Positions 10,000-19,669 of a stretch of DNA of 64,000 nt are shown piece after piece; the stretch's first letter is position 1, and each line of letters opens with the position of its first letter. The stretch comes from an uncultured Clostridia bacterium (GTDB taxonomy: Bacteria > Bacillota > Clostridia > TANB77 > CAG-465). The stretch lies in NCBI GenBank assembly GCA_934149365.1, contig CAKPEI010000003.1:124001-188000 (forward strand), in the 5' to 3' direction. The notes below the pieces were generated by a model. That model was not told the DNA's origin and did not search any database. It worked only from the letters and a program-made list of their open reading frames with translations. The translations under genes were made by a program, and so were the position numbers.

Positions 10000-10027
10000 C
10001 TTTTGCGTATTCCTAAATATGCAAAAG
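10000..10027 (+). other. Intercistronic hairpin between grpE and dnaK
   Basis: CTTTTGCGTAT at 10000-10010 pairs with ATATGCAAAAG at 10017-10027 (11 pairs including one G-U, six-base loop). There is no T-run after it, so it is more likely an mRNA stability or processing element than a terminator. Confidence 0.75.
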
Positions 10028-10069
10028 ATTACATATAATAAAATGAAGTATTAATAGGAGGAATTTATT

Positions 10070-11899
10070 ATGTCAAAAGTAATAGGAATTGACTTAGGAA
10101 CAACAAATTCATGTGTTGCTGTAATTGAAAATGGCGAACCTACAGTAATACCTAATTCGGAAGGAGCGAGAACAACTCCATCTGTTGTAGCATTTGCAAA
10201 AAATGGTGAAAGATTGGTTGGTCAAGTCGCAAAAAGACAAGCGGTTACAAACCACGACAGAACAGTAATATCTATTAAAAGAGATATGGGTTCTGACAAA
10301 AAAATTAAAATAGATGATAAGGAGTATACTCCTCAAGAGATATCAGCTATGTTACTTCAAAAATTAAAAGCTGATGCTGAAGGATATTTAGGAACAGCAG
10401 TAACTCAAGCAGTTATAACAGTTCCAGCATACTTTAGTGACTCTCAAAGACAGGCAACTAAAGACGCAGGTAGAATAGCAGGCCTTGAAGTGCTAAGAAT
10501 TATTAATGAGCCAACAGCTGCATCTTTGGCATATGGTTTAGATAAAGATGGCGACCAAAAGATAATGGTATATGACTTAGGTGGAGGAACATTTGATGTA
10601 TCTATACTAGATATTGGTGATGGTGTATTTGAAGTGTTATCAACAGCAGGTAATAACAAACTTGGTGGAGATGACTTCGATAACAGAATTATGGACTATT
10701 TAGTATCTGAATTTAAGAAAGATAATGGAATAGATTTATCTTCTGACAATATGGCTATGCAAAGACTTAAAGAAGCTGCAGAAAAAGCTAAAATTGAGCT
10801 TTCTTCAACTGCACAAGCACAAATTAATTTGCCATTTATAACAGCAGATAGCACAGGTCCAAAACACTTAGATATAGTTTTAACAAAGGCAAAATTTGAA
10901 GAATTAATTGGTGACTTAGTAGAATCAACTGTAGGACCAGTTAATCAAGCTATAAAAGATTCTGGTTTATCATTTGATAAAATAGATAAAGTGCTACTAG
11001 TTGGTGGTTCAACAAGAATACCTCTAGTACAAGAAACAGTTAAGAGAATAACTGGTAAAGAGCCATATAAAGGAATAAACCCAGATGAATGTGTTGCAGT
11101 TGGTGCTGCAATTCAAGGTGGTGTACTTACAGGAGAAGTTAAAGATTTAGTACTTCTTGACGTAACACCTTTATCACTTGGTATTGAAACTTATGGTGGT
11201 GTATTTACAAAACTTATTGAAAGAAATACAACAATACCAGCTAAGAAATCACAAATATTCTCTACAGCTGCAGATGGTCAAACATCAGTAGAAGTTCACG
11301 TATTACAAGGTGAAAGAGAAATCGCTGCATACAATAAAACTCTAGGAAGATTTAGTTTAACTGGAATTCCACCAGCACCTAGAGGAGTACCACAAATTGA
11401 AGTATCATTCGATATAGATGCAAATGGTATCGTTCATGTATCTGCAAAAGATATGGCTACAAATAATGAGCAAAAAATAGCTATAACAGCTAGCACAAAT
11501 CTTACTGAAGAAGAAATCGATAAAGCTGTTAAAGAAGCTGAAGCACATGCTGCAGAAGATAAGAAGAGAAAAGAAGAAGTTGAAGCTAGAAACAATGCAG
11601 ATTCATTAGTATACAACACAGAAAAGACACTAAAAGAGTTAGAAGGTAAAATTTCTGATGAAGAAAAAGCAAAAGTTGAAGTTGAATTAAACAATGTTAA
11701 AAAAGCACTTGAAGGAACAGACGTAGAAGCTATTAAATCAGCGAGTGAAAAATTAACACAAGTATTCTATGAAATATCACAAAAATTATATGCTGATGCT
11801 CAAGCTGCTGCAGGAGCAAACGCTGATGCTAATGCTCAAGGCACAGAAAATGTAGTACATGATGCAGATTATAAAGTAGAAGATGATACAAAAGAATAA
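10070..11899 (+). CDS. dnaK: Chaperone DnaK (Hsp70)
   Basis: ATP-dependent chaperone. The 609 residues begin with the nucleotide-binding signature [19 protein letters not shown]. The other Hsp70 signatures follow: [20 protein letters not shown] near residue 170 and [17 protein letters not shown] near 310. The interdomain linker is [17 protein letters not shown]. The tail is Ala-rich ([13 protein letters not shown]) and ends VEDDTKE. The first ATP loop is of the short Gram-positive type, consistent with the length. AGGAGG precedes the ATG. Confidence 0.99.
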   Translation: MSKVIGIDLGTTNSCVAVIENGEPTVIPNSEGARTTPSVVAFAKNGERLVGQVAKRQAVTNHDRTVISIKRDMGSDKKIKIDDKEYTPQEISAMLLQKLKADAEGYLGTAVTQAVITVPAYFSDSQRQATKDAGRIAGLEVLRIINEPTAASLAYGLDKDGDQKIMVYDLGGGTFDVSILDIGDGVFEVLSTAGNNKLGGDDFDNRIMDYLVSEFKKDNGIDLSSDNMAMQRLKEAAEKAKIELSSTAQAQINLPFITADSTGPKHLDIVLTKAKFEELIGDLVESTVGPVNQAIKDSGLSFDKIDKVLLVGGSTRIPLVQETVKRITGKEPYKGINPDECVAVGAAIQGGVLTGEVKDLVLLDVTPLSLGIETYGGVFTKLIERNTTIPAKKSQIFSTAADGQTSVEVHVLQGEREIAAYNKTLGRFSLTGIPPAPRGVPQIEVSFDIDANGIVHVSAKDMATNNEQKIAITASTNLTEEEIDKAVKEAEAHAAEDKKRKEEVEARNNADSLVYNTEKTLKELEGKISDEEKAKVEVELNNVKKALEGTDVEAIKSASEKLTQVFYEISQKLYADAQAAAGANADANAQGTENVVHDADYKVEDDTKE

Positions 11900-11920
11900 T
11901 GTAGTTATATATTAGTTTTA

Positions 11921-11950
11921 GGCGGGTATAAAGTCTTTGCTTTTCCCGCC
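11921..11950 (+). other. Intercistronic hairpin between dnaK and dnaJ
   Basis: GGCGGG at 11921-11926 pairs with CCCGCC at 11945-11950, with inner AAAG/CTTT pairing. There is no T-run, so partial termination or mRNA processing is more likely than full termination. It may keep dnaJ below dnaK in abundance. Confidence 0.75.
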
Positions 11951-11973
11951 TCATTACTAAGAAAGGAAAAAGT

Positions 11974-13125
11974 ATGAGTAAAAGAGATTACTACGAAGTG
12001 TTAGGTGTTTCTAAAAATGCTACTCCGGAAGAAATTAAAAAGGCATATAGAAAAAAAGCCAAAGAATTCCATCCAGATAGTTATACTGGTGATGATAAGA
12101 AAGCTGCAGAAGAAAAATTTAAAGAAGCAAGTGAAGCTTATAGTGTCCTTTCAGACCAAAATAAAAAAGCACAGTATGACAGATTTGGTCATGGCTTTGA
12201 AAATGCTGGCTATGGAGGTGCAGGAGCAGGTGGCTTTGATTTTTCTGGCTTCTCATCAGGTGGAATGGGCTTTGATATAGACTTAGATGACATTTTAGGA
12301 AGTGTTTTTGGTGGTTCATTTGGTGGCTTTTCATCTGGACGTAAGAAAAAAGGCCCTACAAAAGGTGCTGATTTAAGATATAATATGAAACTTACTTTTG
12401 AAGAAGCTGTTTTTGGATGCTCTAAAGAAATAAATATAACTAGAAATGAGACTTGTCCTGATTGTCATGGCTCTGGTGCTAAAAAAGGTACAATAGAAGT
12501 TAAGTGTGAAGATTGTAATGGAACAGGTAGAATTCAAGTAACACAAAATACTATAATGGGTTCTTTTTCTACTGTTAAAACTTGTGAAAAATGTGGCGGT
12601 GAAGGTAAATATAACCCTAACCCATGTGATACATGTTCTGGAACAGGTACTGTGAGAAAATCTAGAAAGATTGAGATTACTATACCAAAAGGAATTGATA
12701 ATGGGCAAGCAATTTCACTTTCATCAGAGGGAGATGCCGGAAGAAAAGGTGGACCTGCAGGTGACTTGTTTGTAGTAGTTACTGTAATGCCACATAAGGT
12801 GTTTAAAAGAAGAGGAAATGATATTTGCCTAGATTTAAAAATACCTTTTGTTAAAGCTACTTTAGGTGGTAAAGTAATGGTACCTACACTAGAGGGAGAC
12901 TGTGAATTTAGCATTCCAGAAGGTACTCAACCTGGTGCTGTATTTAATATAAAAAATAAAGGGGTACCTAGTTTAAGAACACACGCAAGAGGAGATTTAG
13001 AATTTAAAGTTGAAATAGAAGTTCCAAAGAAACTTAATGATAAACAAAAAGAAGCTCTTAGACAATTTGCAGAAGCATCAAATGAAGAAGTAAATAAAAA
13101 GAAAGGCTTTTGGGAGAAAAAATAA
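11974..13125 (+). CDS. dnaJ: Chaperone DnaJ (Hsp40)
   Basis: Co-chaperone that stimulates DnaK. The J domain is at residues 1-70 and includes the HPD motif (KEFHPDSY). A Gly/Phe-rich region follows at about 75-125. The zinc domain has four CxxCxGxG-type repeats (CPDCHGSGAKKG, CEDCNGTGRI, CEKCGGEGKY, CDTCSGTGTV). The C-terminal substrate-binding region ends with KKKGFWEKK. The 383-residue length is typical. AAGGAAAAAGT precedes the ATG. It is classical type I DnaJ in the normal operon position. Confidence 0.99.
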   Translation: MSKRDYYEVLGVSKNATPEEIKKAYRKKAKEFHPDSYTGDDKKAAEEKFKEASEAYSVLSDQNKKAQYDRFGHGFENAGYGGAGAGGFDFSGFSSGGMGFDIDLDDILGSVFGGSFGGFSSGRKKKGPTKGADLRYNMKLTFEEAVFGCSKEINITRNETCPDCHGSGAKKGTIEVKCEDCNGTGRIQVTQNTIMGSFSTVKTCEKCGGEGKYNPNPCDTCSGTGTVRKSRKIEITIPKGIDNGQAISLSSEGDAGRKGGPAGDLFVVVTVMPHKVFKRRGNDICLDLKIPFVKATLGGKVMVPTLEGDCEFSIPEGTQPGAVFNIKNKGVPSLRTHARGDLEFKVEIEVPKKLNDKQKEALRQFAEASNEEVNKKKGFWEKK

Positions 13126-13127
13126 CT

Positions 13128-13880
13128 ATGGCAAGAAGATTTTTTGTTGATGAAGAAAATATTAAATTAGATGGAGAAAACATTAATGTGATTGGAAATG
13201 AAGTACATCACATTAATGTTTTGCGCCATAAAGTAGGGGACATTATAAAAATAAATGAGTATGATGTTGAAATTACTGATATAAGCCAAAATGAGATTAA
13301 CGGTAAAATATTGGGTAAAGACATTGAAAATCAACTAAGTAAATACAAACTCACATTATATCAGTCATATATTAAATCTGATAAAATGGAATATGTGGTA
13401 CAAAAAGCTATAGAGCTTGGCGTAAATAACATAGTACCATTTTTATCGAAGAATTGTGTTGTAAAGTTAGATGAAAAGGACAAACTAAAAAAGAGCCAAA
13501 GGCTAAATAAAATATCTTTGGAAGCTTCAAAACAATGTGGAAGACCAGATATAGTAAAAGTAGAAGATGTTTTAAATATATCAAGCATAGATTTTATAGA
13601 TTCTTTAAATAAAAATGATTATAACATACTTGCTTATGAAAAAAGTAATAACAGTTTAAAGCAAGCTATGAATAGTATATTAAAAGGAAGTAAATCAACT
13701 GGTAAAATGATTAGTATAGGAGTTATAATTGGTCCAGAAGGTGGGTTCGATAAAAGCGATATAGATATACTAAATAAAGCAAATAATATGATAGAAGTGA
13801 GTTTGGGAACCAATATACTTCGTGCTGAAACAGCTAGTCTTAATTTATTATCTATTATAAATTATGAATTTAATGAGTAA
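13128..13880 (+). CDS. rsmE: 16S rRNA (uracil-1498-N3)-methyltransferase
   Basis: SPOUT-fold enzyme that methylates U1498 of 16S rRNA. The ATG at 13128 gives MARRFFVDEENI, the usual RsmE start, and 250 residues. Family features are the PUA-like N-terminal domain (EVHHINVLRHKVGD), VQKAIELGVNNIVPFLSK, EASKQCGRPDI, and the SAM-knot region IGPEGGFDKSDID with LGTNILRAETASLN at the end. It lies directly after dnaJ, a standard Firmicute arrangement, and a terminator follows. Confidence 0.97.
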   Translation: MARRFFVDEENIKLDGENINVIGNEVHHINVLRHKVGDIIKINEYDVEITDISQNEINGKILGKDIENQLSKYKLTLYQSYIKSDKMEYVVQKAIELGVNNIVPFLSKNCVVKLDEKDKLKKSQRLNKISLEASKQCGRPDIVKVEDVLNISSIDFIDSLNKNDYNILAYEKSNNSLKQAMNSILKGSKSTGKMISIGVIIGPEGGFDKSDIDILNKANNMIEVSLGTNILRAETASLNLLSIINYEFNE

Positions 13881-13887
13881 AAGATTA

Positions 13888-13932
13888 CGTATTTGTTACA
13901 AAAATATAACAAATACGCAATTTTACTTTTTT
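13888..13932 (+). terminator. Terminator of the dnaK operon
   Basis: CGTATTTGTTA at 13888-13898 pairs perfectly with TAACAAATACG at 13907-13917, followed by T-rich sequence up to about 13932. Confidence 0.9.
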
Positions 13933-14014
13933 TTCGTTTTTTTTTAATGAAATATGATATAATTGTATATATTCAAATGAAATATTTAATAAACACGTTA
14001 AGGAGAGAAGTTAT

Positions 14015-16286
14015 ATGAATAAAAGTAAAGGAATTTCATTAATTGTGCTGGTTATAACTATTATAGTTATGATTATACTAGCAGCATCCATTATACTTTC
14101 AATAAGTAATAGTGGACTTATAGGTAAAGCAAGTGAGGGAACTTTTAAGAATGATTTAAGAGCAGCTCAAGAAGAGCTTCAAGTATACATTCAAAACCAA
14201 AAACTTGCAGATAGTTCATACGACCCAAGTGTTTTATTTGCTACGGCGGATACTTTAGAATATGATGGTGTAAAAATTAAAAATTCAAAACGGTGCAAAT
14301 GGAACTATTATGGATGTTATTCCGAGTTTAAAATCTTATCTAAAAAGAAAAGTCAGAGTTACAAGAGGTGAACTGGAATATAGAGGCGATGGCGTGAATG
14401 ATAATGGAATTGCCACATCAGAAGAAGATGAGAATTATAGAAACTGGGCAAGTGATATAGGAGTAAAGACGAAAATTCAGAAAGGATATATATTTAGTTC
14501 CAAAAAACTATTATCTAGTGAATATGCTCTTTCATTTATAAAGGGAACAACTTTAGAGATACCTACAGATCCAGTAGTAAAAATAATTGGCGCTAATGCA
14601 TATTATAACGCAGGACTTACAAGTGTAAAACTTTCCTCTGATGTTTTAACAATAGAGGCAGATGCCTTTAGAAGTAACAGTTTACTTACATCTGTTAATT
14701 TTAACAATTCTTTAGTAACAATAGGTGCAAATGCATTTTTAGGTTGTTCAAAACTAACGACGATAGATTTGCCTAAAACATTAACAACAATAAATTCTTC
14801 TGCATTTCAAAGTTGTTCAGGGTTAAAAGAAGTTACATTGCCAGATTCACTTACTACATTGGGAACATATACATTTTATGGCTGTACTTCAATGCAAAAG
14901 GTTACTTTAGCAAAGAATTTGAGTGCAATAGGAAATTACACTTTCTATAATTGTAAGGCTTTAACAACAATAAATTGGCCTGCTAATATTCAAACTAATA
15001 AATTAACAATAGGTGAAAACGCATTTAATAGCTGTATAGGTTTAACAGGAAAATTAGTTATTCCAGAAGGAGTTACTAAAATTTCAGCAAGTGCTTTTGC
15101 AAATTGTACAGGAATAACAGAAGTTGTTCTTCCATCTACTCTTACAGAGCTAGGAACAGGTGCTTTCTCAGGTTGTAAAAATTTAGCAAAGATAAATATA
15201 CCATCTTCTGTAACAACTTTAGGATATAATGTATTTAATAATTGCACTAATTTAACAGATATTACATATGAAGGAAGCAACTATGTAGTAGAAAACGGAA
15301 TAATGTACGATGCAGCTAAAACTAAAATAGCTACTATACTAAAAGCTCCTACAGGAACTGTAACAATACCAGCTACAGTAACAACGATTGATGCTGCAAC
15401 ATTAAGAACTATGCTTTCAACAGCAACCATTGAATTTGCAGCTGGAAATTCAAAATATATGACAGACAATGGTTCAATATATATTAAAGATTCAAATGGA
15501 AATCCATCAAACCTAGTTTTGTATAACGGAACAGGAACAAGCTATAATGCACCAAGTACATTAAAAGAAATAACAGCATATGCGTTTAATGTAAAAGGTT
15601 CAGGACTTACAAGTGTTAGTATAGCAAGTTCAGGTGTTACTACTTTAAAAGGATATTCATTTACTGGTTGTAAAAACTTAACAACATTAAGTTTAAATAA
15701 CGGAATAACATCTATAGAAAATTATGCGTTAAGTGGACTTTCTAAACTTTCTAGTTTGACACTTCCAACTGGAGTTAAATCACTTTCAACGTACATATTA
15801 TTTGGTTGTTCTAATTTAAAAACAATAAATGTTGGAGCTGATATTACTAATCTTACTTTCCAATTTGCATATAATAGTGGATTAACAACTATTAATTTTG
15901 CATCTGGAAGTAAATATAAGCAACAGGATAAATATATACTTACAGCAGATGGAAAAACACTAATTTATATGCTAGGTAATAATACAGCAAATGTTTCAAT
16001 TCCAAGTGGTGTTGAAACGATAGCAAGTTATGCATTTTATTACAAGTCAGCAATGAAAACAGTGTCATTACCATCTACATTGAAGACAATACAAGGTAAT
16101 GCGTTTGCAGGATGTTCAAATCTTCAAAGTATATCAATTCCATCAAGCATAACATCAATAGGTGGAAGTGTATTTGCAAGTTGTACTTCTCTTACAAGAA
16201 TAAGTGTAGATAAAATTACAGATTCTGTATCAGGGGCACCTTGGGGAGCACCATATGGACTTAGAATAGTTGATTGGAGCGAGTAA
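14015..16286 (+). CDS. Pilin-like LRR (BspA-type) surface protein, needs +1 shift at CGG
   Basis: Read with one +1 shift this is a 756-residue protein. Residues 1-35 are a type IV prepilin-like leader and helix (MNKSKGISLIVLVIT...), with the expected cleavage after the Gly but no Glu at mature position 5. From about residue 150 onward it is a long array of LRR_5/BspA-type repeats of the form L..I..-AF..C..L..V.LP. The first frame runs from ATG 14015 to a stop at 14369-14371. The repeat frame lacks an upstream start until ATG 14310. Skipping the C of CGG at 14291-14293 joins them as NSK-GANGTIMDVIPSLKSY. AAGGAGAG precedes the ATG, and a TATAAT is at 13958-13963. A surface or adhesin role is inferred from the repeats. 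Confidence 0.8.
14288..14294 (+). other. Putative +1 frameshift site AAA-CGG-T
   Basis: AAA 14288-14290 and CGG 14291-14293 are in frame with the pilin-like ATG. Skipping C14291 gives GGT and enters the frame encoding the LRR array. The unshifted frame stops at 14369-14371. Confidence 0.7.
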
Positions 16287-16306
16287 TTATATATAGAATA
16301 TTTTTA

Positions 16307-16338
16307 AACAAGGTGATGTAATGTCACCTTGTTTTTTT
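16307..16338 (+). terminator. Intrinsic terminator
   Basis: AACAAGGTGA at 16307-16316 pairs with TCACCTTGTT at 16324-16333 and runs into a T tract to 16338. It closes the LRR gene. Confidence 0.93.
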
Positions 16339-16370
16339 GCATACAATTACTTTAGAGGTGCAAAAATATA

Positions 16371-17537
16371 ATGGGAAAAATTATGGAAAAAGTAAGGGTA
16401 TGTATGCTTTTTATGGTTATATATATGGCTATATTTTGCGATATATGGGCTGATACCAAAAATGTAGATGATGTTAAAATATCATCTCCTTCTGCTATAG
16501 TTATAGATGCTTTAAATGGAAGAGTACTGTACGAAAAGGATGGATATTCCAAAAGAAATATTGCAAGTCTTACCAAAATTATGACGGCCATTGTTACAGT
16601 AGAAAATGTAAAATTAGATGAAGTAGTAACTATAAAAACAGGATCAAATAGTATTGGTGGATCTACTATAGGAATGAAAAAGGGTGATGAAATAACAGTT
16701 AGAGCTTTAATGTATGGCATGCTTATGGAATCTGGCAATGACTGTGCCTATGCTTTGGCAGAATATGTTGGTGGAAATATTGAAACCTTTGCTAAATTAA
16801 TGACAGAAAAGGCCGAGAAGATAGGTGCAAAATCTTCCAGTTTTAAAAATCCGCATGGTTTAGATGTAGAAGGACATTATAGCAGTGCATATGATATGGC
16901 TTTAATTACTAGATATGCATTAAATAATCAAGTTATAAATGAAATAGTTGGAACAAATAGTATAGCTGTGCAGTTTGGAAAGACAGTTAAAAATTTTTCA
17001 AATACTAATAGATTACTTAGAACATATAGTTTCGCAGACGGAGTGAAAACTGGTTTTACAAATGGAGCAAATCGCTGCCTTATAGCTTCTGCCACAAAAG
17101 ATGATTTAAGGGTTATTGCAGTTGTACTTGGAGCAGAGACGACAGATATACGCTTTAATGATGCAAAATCACTTCTAGAATATGCATTAGCTAATTATTC
17201 TGTAAAAGATATATCTAAAAATATGAATTGGTATATAAACATTCCAATATATAAAGGAAAAGATAGTAAATATGAAAGGTATATCACAAGAGAAATGAAA
17301 GCAGTTTTAACAGATGAAGAATTTGAAAAAATATACATAAAGCAAACAATTTTACCAGTTATATCAGCTCCAATATATAAAGGATATAAATTAGGAGAAG
17401 TAGAAATGTATGTAGATAATGAAAAAATATATAGTGAAGAAATATTTTTAGAAAAAGACCTATTAAAAAAGAAGCCGCTAGATTATATGATAAACGGAAT
17501 AAAGAATATGTTTAACGTAAAAGTACATTTGATATAG
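16371..17537 (+). CDS. D-alanyl-D-alanine carboxypeptidase (S11 family)
   Basis: Penicillin-binding protein that trims the terminal D-Ala of peptidoglycan stem peptides. It has a signal peptide at residues 1-25 (VRVCMLFMVIYMAIFCDIWA). The S11 catalytic motifs are in order: SLTK (SxxK) near residue 65, SGND (SxN) near 122, and KTGFT (KTG) near 225. The C-terminal region resembles the beta domain of DacF-type enzymes. The 388-residue length is normal. GAGGTG lies about 12 bases before the ATG. It stands between two pilin-like genes and behind its own upstream terminator. Confidence 0.95.
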   Translation: MGKIMEKVRVCMLFMVIYMAIFCDIWADTKNVDDVKISSPSAIVIDALNGRVLYEKDGYSKRNIASLTKIMTAIVTVENVKLDEVVTIKTGSNSIGGSTIGMKKGDEITVRALMYGMLMESGNDCAYALAEYVGGNIETFAKLMTEKAEKIGAKSSSFKNPHGLDVEGHYSSAYDMALITRYALNNQVINEIVGTNSIAVQFGKTVKNFSNTNRLLRTYSFADGVKTGFTNGANRCLIASATKDDLRVIAVVLGAETTDIRFNDAKSLLEYALANYSVKDISKNMNWYINIPIYKGKDSKYERYITREMKAVLTDEEFEKIYIKQTILPVISAPIYKGYKLGEVEMYVDNEKIYSEEIFLEKDLLKKKPLDYMINGIKNMFNVKVHLI

Positions 17538-17582
17538 TAAAATATTACAGAAAAATTACAAATAAATAAAATACAAAAAATG

Positions 17583-17637
17583 TTGAAAAAAGGATATAAA
17601 GTTAGTTATACAGCAAAAAAAGTATAGCTAACTTTTT
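17583..17637 (+). promoter_or_regulatory. Truncated pilin leader: promoter and terminator remnant
   Basis: This is homologous to the leaders at 31.4 and 57.3 kb but lacks their leader-peptide and long-stem portion. TTGAAA is at 17583-17588. A TTATAC lies 17 bases later at 17606-17611, inside the left arm of the terminator. The terminator stem is 17598-17611 with 17622-17635 (14 pairs, one G-U), followed by T17633-17637. If TTATAC serves as the -10, transcripts would begin past the left arm and escape termination. Downstream, 17638-17800 holds a segment near 17747-17785 that is shared with the 57.6 kb leader. Confidence 0.6.
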
Positions 17638-17812
17638 GCGTTCTAAGTAAGGTATAGACATTATAGTAAATCATCTAAAATATATACATGATTGGTATAT
17701 GGAAAAAATATAAGAAAGTGTGTAAATAAGTAAAAAAACAATTGCAAAATTTAAAGCAATGTGAAATAATATGTATATGTTAAAATTGTTCAAGGAAAAT
17801 GGAGGTAAAAAT

Positions 17813-18971
17813 ATGAGAACAAAAGAAAAAACAAAGAAGCGGAATATCACTGATAGTACTAGTAATAACAATAATTGTAATGATAATACTAGCAGCCGCA
17901 ATAATATTATCACTATCAAATAGTGGAATAATATCAAAAGCAAATAAAGCAAAAACAGATAGTGATAATGCAAATTTAAAAGAGTATGTAAACACATTAA
18001 GAGCAGAATGGGAGTTAATGACAGCAGAAGAAAGAACAGAAAGTGGAGCTGCAACTTTTGAGGACTATGCAAATAAAAAGCTAGCTGATAATGGCTATAA
18101 ACAAAGATTGTCAGAGGATGGAATACTTATGAATGAAGCTGCAGCAGCGGCACTAAAAGAAGGAATAAAAGTGGGCGATGTAGTAACTGGTTACACAGTA
18201 AAAGCAACTACATATACAACAAGTGGAGAAGAAAATACATGTGATCCGGACAACTACACTGAAACAACCCCACAACCAAACACAGTAACAACAAATACTT
18301 CAGTAACGTGGAAGTATTTGGGAATAAATGATAATGGAGAAATAGAGATAATAGCAGATTTAGGAACAACAGCTGTTGCAGCAAATACAAAAGTAGCATT
18401 AGGAGGAAAAGGAGGCTATTTAAAAGGTCCAGAAATGTTAAATATTGTATGTGATAAGTTATACTCAGTGGATGGAAAAGGAACAGCAAGGAGTATGAAT
18501 ATGGAAGATGTGATAGGTATACTTGAATACAATGGCCCAAAAGGAAAATACTTTTTAGATACAAATGAAATAGAAACAGATAAGCCATTAACAATAGGTG
18601 AAATAGGAAATGTATCTGGTTCAACACCTGATGGGAAGAACATAGAAACGTACAAAGTAGATTACTACGATATAGATAAGACGAATCATTCAAGCAGAAT
18701 AACTAATAATACATCAAGAAAAGACTTAGTATATCAAACGAATCAATATTGGGTTGCCTCTCATTGTCCGGTAGTTCTAATAAACAATGGTACTGGTAAT
18801 GTGGAATTTAGCATACGTAGTGTCAATTCTAGTTCTGTGGGAGTTACTAATATGTTCCACTCGTTTAATAGCTCAAATTATGATACTTTTGTACCGCGCC
18901 CTGTAGTTACGTTAAACTCTAATGTTAAACTAACACCAAATGCAGATAAAACAGAATGGGCAATAAGTTAG
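17813..18971 (+). CDS. Pilin-like variable surface protein, needs +1 shift at CGG
   Basis: TGGAGGT precedes the ATG at 17813, which opens MRTKEKTKK and then enters a dead frame stopping at 17921-17923. The pilin helix (GISLIVLVITIIVMIIL) and the rest lie in the +1 frame, which has no ATG, GTG or TTG between its last stop at 17814 and the helix interior. Skipping C of CGG 17840-17842 yields KK-GISLIV, a correct prepilin junction, and a 385-residue protein. Residues 50-120 are helical. The C-terminus has a YWVASHC...FVPRPVV segment, then NVKLTPNADKTEWAIS. It is paralogous to the gene at 57713, also 385 residues. Confidence 0.8.
17837..17843 (+). other. Putative +1 frameshift site AAG-CGG-A
   Basis: AAG 17837-17839 and CGG 17840-17842 are in the ATG frame. 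Skipping C17840 gives GGA (Gly) and enters the pilin frame. The same position is used in the paralogue at 57734-57740. Confidence 0.75.
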
Positions 18972-18992
18972 AGATTCAATATTTTATATATG

Positions 18993-19018
18993 CTACACAG
19001 TCATTTTTATCTGTGTAG
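18993..19018 (+). terminator. Probable terminator hairpin
   Basis: CTACACAG at 18993-19000 pairs with CTGTGTAG at 19011-19018, followed by a T-rich but interrupted tract. Confidence 0.7.
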
Positions 19019-19086
19019 TTGCCTTTTATCTTATTATGTAATAAGGAGAAGGAATGATATAACTTAAATGTTTTAATTTACATAAT

Positions 19087-19115
19087 TTGACTTTGTAAGC
19101 GATTTATGATAGAAT
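19087..19115 (+). promoter_or_regulatory. Sigma-A promoter
   Basis: TTGACT at 19087-19092 and TAGAAT at 19110-19115 with a 17-base spacer, upstream of the gene at 19178. Confidence 0.85.
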
Positions 19116-19177
19116 ACTTCTTGATTAATGATATTCATAAATTTTAAAAAATAATTTTTCTAATAGGAGGAAATACT

Positions 19178-19528
19178 ATGTTAAATGTAGCTATGAATGA
19201 GGAGTTTGGAGTTATTTTGGAGCAGATAATTAAAAAGCCAAAATGCAGATATTTTTTCTCAGATGAGCGGGTGAGCGCACTTTCCAAAAATGCATATTAT
19301 GCAAAAAATGATGCTAATGTAAATGGTGAACATCTTCAGATTATTGAACTTCGGGATGATGAAGATAAAAGCATCGTCATTAAATTTTCAAGTAAGAAGG
19401 AAACAATTACAAACGTGAGAATAAATGAAGGAAAAGTACAAGGCTATGAGCTTATATCTATACTTTTACCTGATGGCAATAAAATCAAACCGAAATTAGA
19501 TAGCCATGAGCTTGTTATAGTTATGTAA
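19178..19528 (+). CDS. Small protein of unknown function in a codon-distinct island
   Basis: A 116-residue protein that I do not recognise. AGGAGGA precedes the ATG, and it has its own promoter and terminator. There is no signal peptide or membrane segment. It contains two in-frame CGG codons (19268 and 19352). A +1 shift at the first would give Gly then stop, so here CGG must be read as arginine for a full product. Together with the neighbouring AAA+ gene it uses codons that are rare elsewhere in the window, which suggests recent acquisition. Confidence 0.75.
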   Translation: MLNVAMNEEFGVILEQIIKKPKCRYFFSDERVSALSKNAYYAKNDANVNGEHLQIIELRDDEDKSIVIKFSSKKETITNVRINEGKVQGYELISILLPDGNKIKPKLDSHELVIVM

Positions 19529-19540
19529 AAAACAAAAGGT

Positions 19541-19573
19541 GCTAGTTATTAATTTAACTAGCATTCTTTTTTT
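19541..19573 (+). terminator. Intrinsic terminator
   Basis: GCTAGTTA at 19541-19548 pairs with TAACTAGC at 19555-19562 and is followed by a T tract at 19566-19573. Confidence 0.9.
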
Positions 19574-19583
19574 GTATGTGATA

Positions 19584-19612
19584 TTGACTTTTCATAGATA
19601 CGGTTGTATAAT
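19584..19612 (+). promoter_or_regulatory. Sigma-A promoter of the AAA+ protease gene
   Basis: TTGACT at 19584-19589 and a perfect TATAAT at 19607-19612 with a 17-base spacer. Confidence 0.88.
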
Positions 19613-19669
19613 CTTGCCTAGAAAAGGAACATAATTAATCATTAATTAATGAATAAGGAGGTTAAAAAT

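Noticed and set aside
14270..14295. Frameshifts as simple homopolymer sequencing errors
   Set aside because: Four of five sites follow A-rich runs, so this remains the main alternative. However, all five have the same sign, all sit on an otherwise nearly unused codon, one has no A run, and two diverged paralogues share the same site. I judge error less likely, but raw reads would decide.
17880..18971. Independent start at ATG 17880 inside the pilin helix
   Set aside because: It has no ribosome binding site and would remove the charged leader and cleavage site, while a well-placed site and ATG exist at 17813.
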